A DNA stretch of 31,748 nt, from contig JBAXTU010000009.1 in assembly GCA_037130015.1 (NCBI GenBank), positions 1-31,748 on the forward strand. Direction: 5' to 3'. The stretch is from JBAXTU01 sp037130015 (lineage in GTDB: Bacteria; Patescibacteriota; Patescibacteriia; 2-01-FULL-39-33). The position numbers and the translations under genes were made by a program. Below the pieces are notes generated by a model. That model was not told the DNA's origin. It was given only the letters and a program-made list of their open reading frames with translations, and searched no databases. Positions 6,904 to 14,627 of this stretch are shown piece by piece; position 1 is the stretch's first letter; each line of letters opens with the position of its first letter.

Positions 6904-7959
6904 ATGACTAAAATAGAACAAAAACAGCAAAAGATCATTAAACTAATGTTGGGTGGCGGTATTTTGTCATCTTCAAATATTCATCAAGAATTAATAAAAA
7001 TAGGAGAAGATGTTTCTTTGGTGACAGTTAAGAGAATTTTAACCCAAATAGTTAAGGATGGCTTATTGAATAAAAGTGGCGCTGGGCGTACGACTGGCTA
7101 TACTTTGAGTATTAAAGGAAGATTATTGGCTGATATTGATGCTAAAGAATATTGCAGTGTAGATCCTGATAAGCGTATAGGATTAAAGCAATATAACTTT
7201 GAGTTATTAAAAAATATTCCTTCTGATATTTTTACTCCAGAAGAATTGAGGGTTTTTAATAATAGTACCGTTGAATATCACAAACGAACAAAAAATTTGT
7301 CATCAGTGCTTGAAAAAAAAGAGCTTGAACGCTTAATTATTGAGTTATCTTGGAAATCGTCTAAGATTGAAGGTAATACTTATACTTTATTAGACACCGA
7401 AAAATTGATTTTGGAAAATAAAGAAGCGCCAGGCCATGATCGTAAGGAAGCACGGATGATTTTGAATCATAAAGAGGCTTTTAACTATGTTAGAAAATAT
7501 GCTAATAAGTTTAAGACTTTAACTCGAAAAAATTTGGAAGAATTGCATTCTATTTTAGTCAAGGATTTAAGTGTGGAATTGGGTTTGCGAAAAAGACCCG
7601 TTGGAGTTTTAGGCTCTATTTATCGGCCATTAGATAATAGTCAGCAAATTCTTGAAGCAGTTGAATCTCTTAGTAAAGCCGTGACAAAAATATCTAATCC
7701 CTATGCTAAGGCGCTAGTTGCTATTTTAGGTTTGAGTTATATCCAGCCCTTTGAAGATGGTAATAAAAGAACCTCACGCCTTTTGGCTAATGCCATACTT
7801 TTGGCTTACAGTTGCGCGCCGTTATCATATCGTAGTGTTGATGAAAACGATTATCGCGAGGCGATTTTGGTATTTTATGAGCTTAATTCCATTATGCCAT
7901 TCAAGAAAATATTTATGGCGCAATACGAATTCGCAACTAAGAATTATGCAGTTAAATAA
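6904..7959 (+). CDS. Fic-fold protein with N-terminal winged helix and Gln in place of the catalytic His
   Basis: A 351-residue protein. Residues about 1-75 form a winged helix-turn-helix (HQELIKIGEDVSLVTVKRIL, then a basic wing). The Fic region follows: SSKIEG near 155 fits the S/T-x3-E-G/N inhibitory helix motif of class II Fic proteins, and IQPFEDGNKRTSRLL near 281 is the Fic core. Fic AMP-transferases use HPFxxGNGR; here the first residue is Gln (codon cag at 7744-7746) and GNGR is GNKR. Metal- and nucleotide-binding residues (D/E, G, N, R) remain, so nucleotide binding is plausible while histidine-based AMPylation is not. It may act as a ligand-sensing repressor or a divergent transferase. 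It is a single-gene unit between composite repeats with operator-like repeats upstream. Confidence 0.72.
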   Translation: MTKIEQKQQKIIKLMLGGGILSSSNIHQELIKIGEDVSLVTVKRILTQIVKDGLLNKSGAGRTTGYTLSIKGRLLADIDAKEYCSVDPDKRIGLKQYNFELLKNIPSDIFTPEELRVFNNSTVEYHKRTKNLSSVLEKKELERLIIELSWKSSKIEGNTYTLLDTEKLILENKEAPGHDRKEARMILNHKEAFNYVRKYANKFKTLTRKNLEELHSILVKDLSVELGLRKRPVGVLGSIYRPLDNSQQILEAVESLSKAVTKISNPYAKALVAILGLSYIQPFEDGNKRTSRLLANAILLAYSCAPLSYRSVDENDYREAILVFYELNSIMPFKKIFMAQYEFATKNYAVK

Positions 7960-7973
7960 ATATCTTAGTAGAT

Positions 7974-8061
7974 TTTTGGTATATAATAACCACCTTTATA
8001 TTCTTTAAAAAAAGTTATAATTTCGCCTGCCTGCCGGTAGGCAGGTCCGCTTTCTCCCGCA
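7974..8061. repeat. Composite intergenic repeat, left arm, copy 2
   Basis: Aligns over its full length with 5822-5909: TATATAATAA near the left end, then a run ending in GTTATAAT, the 20-nt palindrome, and gtccgctttctcccgca. Beyond the CGCA end the sequence changes to a different hairpin (8091-8115) instead of the TCGCC/GGCGA module. Confidence 0.7.
8026..8045. repeat. 20-nt near-perfect palindrome (PTGRQA-type), copy 2
   Basis: Identical to 5874-5893 and at the identical place inside the composite repeat. Confidence 0.75.
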
Positions 8062-8090
8062 TCATAAAAATAGTATCGTGTGACCCGAAG

Positions 8091-8115
8091 ACCCGGCATC
8101 TTGCTGGGTTTTTTG
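8091..8115 (+). terminator. Hairpin terminator downstream of the Fic-like gene
   Basis: 8-bp stem acccggca/tgctgggt with one G-T pair and a three-base loop, followed by six T. It works only in the + direction, so it ends the Fic transcript and not recQ. 8061-8174 otherwise holds no gene. Confidence 0.7.
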
Positions 8116-8174
8116 GTTGCTCATAAAACTTGTCCACAGAGGGTATATGGGATTCCAGAATCGGGTGCGCTAAT

Positions 8175-9986
8175 TTATTTTTTGGTTTCCGTCGTATCGG
8201 CAATATTTTTTATCTTGGCATACTCGCTGATCATCGCCAAGAAAATTTCTCCGAATTGTTCAAGTTTCTGCTCGCCGACGCCGGTGATTTTTAATAATGA
8301 TTGCGAGTTTTGCGGGTAATAGGTTGCCATTTCTTGCAAAGTATTATTGCTAAAAACAACATAGGGAGGAACACCCATCTGATCAGCTAAACGTTTGCGC
8401 AAGATGCGTAGTTCTTGGAATAATTCTTCGTTATATGCTAAATTGTTTTGCGTCGGCTCGCTAGGGTGGCTGACAGTATTCGACTCTATTAGTTTAATGC
8501 TAAGTTTTTGTTTTAAAAAAATTAAAGCAGAATTAGTCAATTGCAAAACAGGGTATTGTCCGTCGGTTTTTTGCAATAGACTCTTATTGATTAATTGGTT
8601 GATGATTTGATTTAGTTGATCCCGATTGAAATCTTTAACAATACTAAAAACAGACAATTTGTCATGGCCAAATTGTTCGAGGCGTTCGCTCTTGCTACCT
8701 ATTAGTATTTTGGCAATATGCCCCGCACCGAATTTTTGACCGGTACGTATGACTGCTGATAATATTTTTTGAGTGATTTCCGTCCCGTCAAATTCCTTGG
8801 CTGGTTCAAGGCAGAAATCGCAGGCGTCGCAACTATCAGCTTCAGATTTCTCACCAAAGTAATTTAGTAAATATTTATGCCGGCAAGAATCTAGTGAACT
8901 ATAACGCATTATATCATCTAATTTTTTCCAAGCTCGATTTTTTTCCGCTTCATCATCAATTTCGTTGATAAAATAGGCATGTTTTTGCCTATCGCCGGGA
9001 GAGAAAAATAATACGCATTCGGCCGGCAAGCTATCGCGTCCGGCACGGCCGGTTTCCTGATAGTAGCCCTCAATTGATTTAGGCAAATCTAAATGGACAA
9101 CCAATCGGACATCCGGTTTATCTATTCCCATGCCGAAAGCGATGGTGGCGGTTATAATGTTTATCTGATCTTTAATGAATCTGTCTTGAACTCTTTCCCT
9201 TTGGACTGCACTGAGTCCGGCATGGTAGGCGCCGGTTTTAAAGCCCGCTTTTTGCAACTTATCCGCTAATGCATCCGTGCTTTTGCGGGAAAAACAATAA
9301 ATAATGACGCTTTCATTCTCATATTTTTTTAGCAGTTTTAATAATTGCGGAGTAAATTTCTTTTTGGGCAGGACTTTGTAAGTAAGATTTGGCCGATCAA
9401 AACTGGAGATAAATATTTTCGGCTCTCTCAGTGATAGTTGCGAGAGGATATCCGCTCTGACTTTTCCCGTAGCTGTGGCTGTCAGCGCCACAATCGGCAC
9501 AGTAGAAAAAATATCTCGCAATTTTCTTAAATTACGATAATCCGGACGAAAGTCATGGCCCCATTCGGAAATACAATGCGCTTCGTCAATGGCGATGAGA
9601 GAAATCTTGACTTCCTGAAGAAAATTTATAAAGCTTGATACAGCCAGACGTTCTGGAGCCAGATATAAAATTTTGAGTTTGTTATCCTTGGCTTTTTGTT
9701 GAGTAGCCGTTATTTCCGCCGGAGTCATAGTACTGTTAATCAGGCCGGCGACAACGCCATTAGCTCGCAGTTGATCAACCTGATCCTTCATTAAAGAAAT
9801 AAGCGGAGAAATAACGATAGTTAATCCGTCCAGCATTAAGGCCGGCAATTGGAAACACAACGATTTTCCTCCGCCGGTCGGCATTAGCACTAGGCAATCA
9901 CGTCCACTTATTATTTCTTGAATGATTTCCTGTTGCCCGGCTCGAAATTCATCATAGCCGAAATATTTTTTTAATAATTCTTGCAT
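8175..9986 (-). CDS. recQ: ATP-dependent DNA helicase RecQ
   Basis: A 603-residue protein, close to the usual RecQ length. Walker A MPTGGGKS (35-42), a DEAH box in AIDEAHCISEWGHDFRPDY (about 134-152), the motif TATAT, and the arginine-finger motif QETGRAGRD are present. The RecQ zinc domain is visible as CRHKYLL...CDACDFC (about 367-392). A winged-helix region and an HRDC domain (about 515-590) complete the layout. RecQ unwinds DNA 3' to 5' in recombination and replication-fork repair. It lies on the minus strand 68 nt downstream of the second AbiE operon, possibly read from it, and between two composite repeats, so it appears to be cargo of the island here rather than in a core operon. No Shine-Dalgarno precedes the ATG. 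Confidence 0.93.
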   Translation of the reverse strand: MQELLKKYFGYDEFRAGQQEIIQEIISGRDCLVLMPTGGGKSLCFQLPALMLDGLTIVISPLISLMKDQVDQLRANGVVAGLINSTMTPAEITATQQKAKDNKLKILYLAPERLAVSSFINFLQEVKISLIAIDEAHCISEWGHDFRPDYRNLRKLRDIFSTVPIVALTATATGKVRADILSQLSLREPKIFISSFDRPNLTYKVLPKKKFTPQLLKLLKKYENESVIIYCFSRKSTDALADKLQKAGFKTGAYHAGLSAVQRERVQDRFIKDQINIITATIAFGMGIDKPDVRLVVHLDLPKSIEGYYQETGRAGRDSLPAECVLFFSPGDRQKHAYFINEIDDEAEKNRAWKKLDDIMRYSSLDSCRHKYLLNYFGEKSEADSCDACDFCLEPAKEFDGTEITQKILSAVIRTGQKFGAGHIAKILIGSKSERLEQFGHDKLSVFSIVKDFNRDQLNQIINQLINKSLLQKTDGQYPVLQLTNSALIFLKQKLSIKLIESNTVSHPSEPTQNNLAYNEELFQELRILRKRLADQMGVPPYVVFSNNTLQEMATYYPQNSQSLLKITGVGEQKLEQFGEIFLAMISEYAKIKNIADTTETKK

Positions 9987-10054
9987 GGGAAGTTAAATTT
10001 ATTGTCCATAATCTTATATTGGTTATATGTATGATTTATTGTATCTAATTAATT

Positions 10055-11338
10055 TTACTTCATCAAATCATCAAGTTCGGAAGACATCAGAGCTGATTTA
10101 TTTAGAACGATCTGTTCTTTTTGATTAAGATTATCCGCTGTCATCCGGATAAGTTTAGTCACAATTTTGTCGCCTAACAGTACTCTGTTGGTTTTTTTGA
10201 AATAGGCTTCAATCTTATTATGAAAGAGTGTGGCATAAATTTTTAATTTATCCTGCGAGGCGGGCTTACTGCTAGATCCATTGCTTTGAAATATTATTTT
10301 ATCCTCTAAACTTTTGTCCGCTTCAATTGGCAAATTGCCATCACCAAAATCAATCCAATATTCACTTAAGGGACAGACGATGCTGACAGCTCCTCCGTCT
10401 TCTGTTTCATACCAATGCGTGAAGTAAAAAATACCTCTGCTAAAATCTTGGTATATTTCAATTTGTTTTAGATTAGTCATGGTTTGAATTTTGTAGTCTT
10501 CTAACAAACGCAAATAACTTTCGTGCCAATTCGTTAGCCAATTGTTAATAAATGTCTGATCAACAAATAACGGAGAAAGATCATTTTTTAGATTCTGGTC
10601 GCTGACTTTGTTCATCTGAAGAGTGAGCTTGTCAAACAATGCTCGCGGATTCTTTGCATCAATGCCCTTGGCTATAAGATAATCAAAATCTGGTACCACT
10701 TTTTTGCCCATATACCAGAGTAAATCATAAATATCGCGGCCCTTCTCTTCATAAATAGCTTCGCCAACGTCGCGAGTGCCACGCAGAAAAATAGCCGCCA
10801 ACTTGCTGGCCATCAGCGTACCCATATTATAAGTTAAAATTACAAATGACATTTGATCATGGTTAATTGGCCGGCGTTCTGAGACGGTCTTGGGGGCGAC
10901 AAAATGATTGAGATCGATTTTTACATGGACTTGTTTTGAAGGATGGCCGGAGCTTAGTTCTTCTCCAACATGGAATTTTAATAATAAGCCTCTGCTAGTA
11001 GTGATCTTTGTCGTCAAAAAGTCTGGTCCGGCGCTATAGGTATTAATGAAGTAGTCTTCAACTTCTTTCTTTAATTCTTCTAGAAATTTTTCTGACACAA
11101 TATGGGAGATTTCAAAATCCAAGTCAACTGACATCCGATTGAGATCATGAATAATGCGAAGCGCTGAACCGCCATACATAATCCATTTGCTGTATTTGGG
11201 ATGATGGTAAATAAAATTGAGCACGAAATACTGCAATTCTTCCTTTAGTGCATTCCGGCGTGTTTCCGCATCAACTCCGCCATGGGCATCAAGGTCGTCA
11301 AACTTTCTTTTTAGGATGGCTGATATTTGTTCGCTCAT
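10055..11338 (-). CDS. abiEii: AbiEii-type nucleotidyltransferase toxin, copy 2
   Basis: A 427-residue paralogue of the protein at 1398-2681, same length, with about 88 % identity by my count. The catalytic signatures YGGSAL and VDLDFEI and the KGRDIYDLLWY block are unchanged. Substitutions concentrate between residues 280 and 360, where the two proteins differ at about 30 positions, many of them changing charge. The start overlaps the end of AbiEi copy 2 by 4 nt. The similarity ends at the stop codon on one side and about 75 nt upstream of AbiEi on the other, so the operon with its promoter was the duplicated unit. Copy 2 is followed by recQ instead of the DUF4325 gene. Confidence 0.85.
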   Translation of the reverse strand: MSEQISAILKRKFDDLDAHGGVDAETRRNALKEELQYFVLNFIYHHPKYSKWIMYGGSALRIIHDLNRMSVDLDFEISHIVSEKFLEELKKEVEDYFINTYSAGPDFLTTKITTSRGLLLKFHVGEELSSGHPSKQVHVKIDLNHFVAPKTVSERRPINHDQMSFVILTYNMGTLMASKLAAIFLRGTRDVGEAIYEEKGRDIYDLLWYMGKKVVPDFDYLIAKGIDAKNPRALFDKLTLQMNKVSDQNLKNDLSPLFVDQTFINNWLTNWHESYLRLLEDYKIQTMTNLKQIEIYQDFSRGIFYFTHWYETEDGGAVSIVCPLSEYWIDFGDGNLPIEADKSLEDKIIFQSNGSSSKPASQDKLKIYATLFHNKIEAYFKKTNRVLLGDKIVTKLIRMTADNLNQKEQIVLNKSALMSSELDDLMK

Positions 11339-11949
11339 ATTAAGTATTTTTTAATCATTGAATAAAATTTGTCCTGTTCTGCTTTGTCCATTTCGTCTAT
11401 GTCTATTCGCAGTTCTTCAACCAGTCCTTTAATTTCTTCAAATTTGGTACCGCGAAACTGGCGGGTTCTAAAATATAATAAATCAAACAAAGCCTTTGAA
11501 GGCGAGGCAATAAAGAAATCAAACTTGCCTTTGGCGAGTACGAAATCAGAAAATAAGTCTTTCTTGATCGACTGATAAGCAAAATTACCGGCCTTAGTTT
11601 GGTACTGTCTGGTCACTTTGGGTGTGACTGAAGTTATGGAGTTAATCGCCTCGGTTGCAAGGTTGTAGTACTGGAGAGCGGCCCAGGAGCTGATATAGGA
11701 CGGCTTGCGAATAATATTGGCCAGGTAGAAGGAATAGGACACATCATTTCTGTTCTTCTCTAAAAAATCGGCCGAGACATACAAACCACCCTTAAGTGGG
11801 ATAATTTCTTTGTATTTCAAGAATCGGCTGATATAAGTGTCAACCGTGGCGTCCTTGAGTCCTAACTGCAACCCCAGCTGGCGAACTGTGGTTTTATTGA
11901 AGTGGGGCAGGGTATTCAGTTGTTCTAAGAGGTTATTCTTGCTTTTCAT
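11335..11949 (-). CDS. abiEi: AbiEi-type antitoxin/transcriptional repressor, copy 2
   Basis: A 204-residue paralogue of 2678-3292 with 11 substitutions by my count, one of them in the winged-helix region (Ser to Ala in KDATVDTY). Because the DNA-binding part and the promoter palindrome next to the -10 box are nearly unchanged, both antitoxins probably bind both promoters, and each may neutralise both toxins. The start codon is fixed by the promoter 12 nt upstream. Downstream it is coupled to AbiEii by a 4-nt overlap. Confidence 0.82.
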   Translation of the reverse strand: MKSKNNLLEQLNTLPHFNKTTVRQLGLQLGLKDATVDTYISRFLKYKEIIPLKGGLYVSADFLEKNRNDVSYSFYLANIIRKPSYISSWAALQYYNLATEAINSITSVTPKVTRQYQTKAGNFAYQSIKKDLFSDFVLAKGKFDFFIASPSKALFDLLYFRTRQFRGTKFEEIKGLVEELRIDIDEMDKAEQDKFYSMIKKYLI

Positions 11950-11990
11950 ATATATAACAGTATTGTATCATATATGAAATATGGTGTCAA
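11946..11990 (-). promoter_or_regulatory. AbiE copy 2 promoter with operator palindrome
   Basis: On the minus strand TTGACA (11990-11985), 17-nt spacer, TACAAT (11967-11962). The palindrome tcatatatga (11968-11977) is kept as in copy 1, but the one over the start codon is altered (tcatatatataa), so it is no longer fully symmetric. Confidence 0.72.
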
Positions 11991-12053
11991 GAGTAAATTA
12001 ATAATTGGCTAAAATTAGATGTTTTATTATAAAAAATTGTTTATTAATTAAAG

Positions 12054-12121
12054 TTTTGTGATATAATAATCCTCTCTATTCTCCTTAAAGTAGGTTATAA
12101 TACCGTCCACTTTCTCCCGCA
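12054..12121. repeat. Composite intergenic repeat, left arm, copy 3 (without palindrome)
   Basis: Matches 5822-5909 and 7974-8061 (TATAATAAT near the left end, CTCT-ATTCT, GTTATAAT, then gtccactttctcccgca) but lacks exactly the 20-nt palindrome: here GTTATAATACC joins directly to GTCCACTTT. Confidence 0.7.
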
Positions 12122-12172
12122 GAATGGAACAGATTATAAAAAGTCGCCCCAGTGGCGATTTTTTGGTATAAT
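12122..12172 (+). promoter_or_regulatory. Terminator-promoter module D
   Basis: Begins with gaatggaacagattataa, as in module A, then hairpin TCGCC/GGCGA with loop CCAGT (12144-12158), six T, and the extended -10 TGGTATAAT (12164-12172). The right half is shared with module A and the left neighbour with repeats at 5909 and 8061, so the copy is a mosaic joined at CGCA. Confidence 0.65.
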
Positions 12173-12199
12173 GTTAAAAATAATATAAAAATAACCAAT

Positions 12200-12730
12200 A
12201 TGTACGGACCAATTTTAAAAGGTAAAAAAGTAATTCTACAACCAGCGAAACTTTCCGAGGCCAAACAATATTTAACTTGGCTAAATGATTATGAGGTTAC
12301 AAAATATATCAGCAGTAAAAGTGACTTAACACTGGATCAGGAAAAAGAATTTCTTAAAAATAAAAAAATAGATAACGAAGTTTATTGGTCGGTCTACACC
12401 AAGAGTGGCAAACATATTGGCAGTACTGGTCTCCATAATTATTCACCGACTCATAAACGAACAAGTTGGGGAATTATGATTGGTGATAAATCGGAGTGGA
12501 ATAAAGGTTATGGTACTGACATTTTACGAACCGTTATGGCCTATGCTTTTAATAAATTAAAATTAAATCGTTTTGAATTGGAAGTTTTCCATAAAAATAT
12601 TGCTGGCCTTAAATGTTATGCTAAATGTGGTTTCAAAAAAGAAGGTGTGCGAAGGGATTTCTTTATGAAAAATAATGAAGTTTATGATTCTATTATGATG
12701 TCTGTCCTAAGAGATGAATATAAAAATTAA
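12200..12730 (+). CDS. GNAT acetyltransferase (RimJ/RimL-like)
   Basis: A 176-residue protein when started at the ATG at 12200, 27 nt after the extended -10 box; longer starts run into the terminator hairpin. The N-terminus GKKVILQPAKLSEAKQYLTWLND is typical of the acetyltransferase_3 / RimJ-RimL group. The acetyl-CoA loop is seen in IGDKSEWNKGYGTDILRTVM (about 102-121), and NIAGLKCYAKCGFKKEGVRR (about 145-164) is the conserved GNAT C-terminal block. It would acetylate an amino group of a protein N-terminus, amine or aminoglycoside-like compound; the substrate cannot be told. It leads a probable operon with a small membrane peptide and two ABC exporter subunits, which would fit a resistance or self-protection role. 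Confidence 0.82.
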   Translation: MYGPILKGKKVILQPAKLSEAKQYLTWLNDYEVTKYISSKSDLTLDQEKEFLKNKKIDNEVYWSVYTKSGKHIGSTGLHNYSPTHKRTSWGIMIGDKSEWNKGYGTDILRTVMAYAFNKLKLNRFELEVFHKNIAGLKCYAKCGFKKEGVRRDFFMKNNEVYDSIMMSVLRDEYKN

Positions 12731-12734
12731 AAGT

Positions 12735-12851
12735 ATGAAGATACAATTTAATAAAGTGACGTGGTATTCGTGTCTATTAGCTATTATTATATATGTAGGC
12801 ACTTTTGGGATTGCTTTTTATTTAGGCTGGCTTTTTGGAGGAATAAAATAA
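12735..12851 (+). CDS. 38-residue single-pass membrane peptide
   Basis: An ATG at 12735, 4 nt after the GNAT stop, opens a 38-codon frame ending at taa 12849-12851, 6 nt before the ABC transporter gene. A short basic N-terminus (MKIQFNKVTWYS) precedes one hydrophobic helix (about 13-35), so it should be a small inner-membrane protein with N-terminus in. The VTWYS-plus-helix pattern resembles the N-terminal anchor of many CPR membrane proteins, as if only the anchor were kept. Its place inside the operon suggests a small partner of the exporter, but a chance frame cannot be excluded; the tight spacing on both sides argues for a gene. Confidence 0.5.
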   Translation: MKIQFNKVTWYSCLLAIIIYVGTFGIAFYLGWLFGGIK

Positions 12852-12857
12852 TTATCT

Positions 12858-14624
12858 ATGTTTAAGCGCCAAACATCAGAAAATAATAAATCCCAAAAAA
12901 ACCAAGCACCAAGCTTGGTTGGTTTATTACGCCGATATGCAGGTATTATAATTCTGTTGGTAATACTCACTATTATAGCGAATGCTCTAAGTATTGCTAT
13001 CCCTAAAATTATTTCGGTTGCCATAGATACTTACACAAATGGCAAATTTTCTATCACTTATCTGGTTATAGAATTTTCTATTGTAGCTGGTCTAATTTTT
13101 ATCTTTACATATTTGCAAAGTATTGTTTCTGTTTACGCCTCCGAGCGCGTGGCTCGCGATTTGCGTAATGAGATTGTTGCCAAAATATCTGTTCAGCCAT
13201 ATTCCTATATTGAAAAAGCAACGCCTGCGAAGCTTTTAACCAACCTGACGTCCGATGTTGATTCTGTTAAAGTGTTTGTTTCAACTGCTATTGTCGCTCT
13301 CATTTCGTCAATCTTTTTAATTATTGGTGTGTCTGTTTTACTTCTAGTGACCGATTGGCAACTGGGGCTGGCCGTGCTTTCTGTTGTACCTTTTATTGCA
13401 GTCACTTTCTTTTTTGTTTTTAGTAAAGTACGCAAACTGTTTATAAAATCACAAGAAGCGATTGATTGGCTTAATAAAGTTATTAGTGAAAGTATTTTAG
13501 GCGCAACCCTTATTCGTTTGATTAATTCACAAGATTCAGAAACCAAAAAGTTCGTCAATGCTAATACCGAAGCGAAAAAGGTGAGTTTAAAAATACTTGG
13601 TTTGTTTGCCAGCTTGGTTCCTGTTGTCACCTTTTTTACAAATGTCGCTACACTTGTCATTGTTCTTTTGGGCGGTCATTATGTTATTTCTGGTTCAATG
13701 TCGTTGGGCAATTTTACGGCTTTTAATAGTTATCTAGCGATTCTAATTTTCCCCATTATGATTCTCGGTTTTATTAGTAATCTTATTGCTCAAGCCCAAG
13801 CTTCCTATGGACGTATATCTTTAGTGCTAAATGCGCCGGTTGAGAAAAAAAATGGCGGACTTAAGGTGGTTTTGCGTGGCGATGTTGAGGTAAAAAAAGT
13901 GATGGTTAAATTTGATGAAAAGTTGGCGCTCAAAGATATTTCTTTTTCTGTTAAGGCTGGTAGCAAAACGGCCATTATTGGTCCAACTGCTGCAGGTAAG
14001 ACGCAATTATTATATCTAATGGCCGGCCTATTAGAACCGTCAATTGGCGAAATTAATTTTGACGGTAAAAATATTAATAAATACGACAGAGAGAGTTTAT
14101 ATAGTCAAATTGGTTTTGTATCTCAAGATAGTGTCATGTTCAATTTGAGTTTGCGTGAAAATATTGCTTTTAGTAATACCGTCAAGGATGAAGACATAAA
14201 AAAAGCAATTGCCACCGCTGAGCTGACAGACTATATCAAAAACTTGCCACAAAAATTAGACACTATTGTTTCAGAAAGAGGCACCAGTCTTTCGGGCGGA
14301 CAGAAACAACGCATTATGTTGGCGCGCGCCTTGGCCATTAATCCAAAAATATTATTGCTTGATGATTTTACGGCGCGGGTTGATGCTAATACCGAGCGCA
14401 AAATTTTAAGCAATCTCGCCAAAAATTATCCTGGATTAACTCTTATTTCAGTGACTCAGAAAATTTCATCTGTTGAACATTACGACCAAATTATTCTTTT
14501 GATGGAAGGTGAATTATTAGCCAAAGGCACTCATCAGGAATTAACGCATTCATCACCAGAATATGTCCAAATTTATCAGTCGCAACAAAGTATAAATCAA
14601 TATGAATCAAGCAATGAAAAATAA
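12858..14624 (+). CDS. ABC exporter half-transporter, subunit with degenerate ATPase residues
   Basis: A 588-residue type IV-fold ABC exporter subunit: about six membrane helices (30-310), then the nucleotide-binding domain with Walker A GPTAAGKT (about 375-382), signature LSGGQKQR (about 478-485) and Walker B ILLLDD. The catalytic Glu after Walker B is Asp (LLLDDFTARVD) and the switch His is Gln (SVTQKIS), so its own ATP site should hydrolyse poorly. The signature is canonical and would complete the active site of the partner encoded 3 nt downstream. Such asymmetric pairs are typical of heterodimeric multidrug exporters (TM287/288, BmrCD type). The substrate is unknown. It lies downstream of the GNAT gene and the 38-residue peptide in one apparent operon. 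Confidence 0.87.
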   Translation: MFKRQTSENNKSQKNQAPSLVGLLRRYAGIIILLVILTIIANALSIAIPKIISVAIDTYTNGKFSITYLVIEFSIVAGLIFIFTYLQSIVSVYASERVARDLRNEIVAKISVQPYSYIEKATPAKLLTNLTSDVDSVKVFVSTAIVALISSIFLIIGVSVLLLVTDWQLGLAVLSVVPFIAVTFFFVFSKVRKLFIKSQEAIDWLNKVISESILGATLIRLINSQDSETKKFVNANTEAKKVSLKILGLFASLVPVVTFFTNVATLVIVLLGGHYVISGSMSLGNFTAFNSYLAILIFPIMILGFISNLIAQAQASYGRISLVLNAPVEKKNGGLKVVLRGDVEVKKVMVKFDEKLALKDISFSVKAGSKTAIIGPTAAGKTQLLYLMAGLLEPSIGEINFDGKNINKYDRESLYSQIGFVSQDSVMFNLSLRENIAFSNTVKDEDIKKAIATAELTDYIKNLPQKLDTIVSERGTSLSGGQKQRIMLARALAINPKILLLDDFTARVDANTERKILSNLAKNYPGLTLISVTQKISSVEHYDQIILLMEGELLAKGTHQELTHSSPEYVQIYQSQQSINQYESSNEK

Positions 14625-14627
14625 TCT

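Noticed and set aside
8015..8203. Minus-strand 62-codon frame containing PTGRQA
   Set aside because: It runs through the composite repeat, the palindrome and the Fic terminator and overlaps the recQ end; the peptide is an artefact of the palindrome.
12152..12199. 16-residue N-terminal extension of the GNAT protein from GTG at 12152
   Set aside because: The GTG lies in the terminator hairpin and the extension covers the extended -10 promoter; the GNAT fold starts at the ATG at 12200.
13205..13660. 151-codon minus-strand frame
   Set aside because: Antisense to the membrane domain of the ABC exporter subunit, whose coding sequence is secure.
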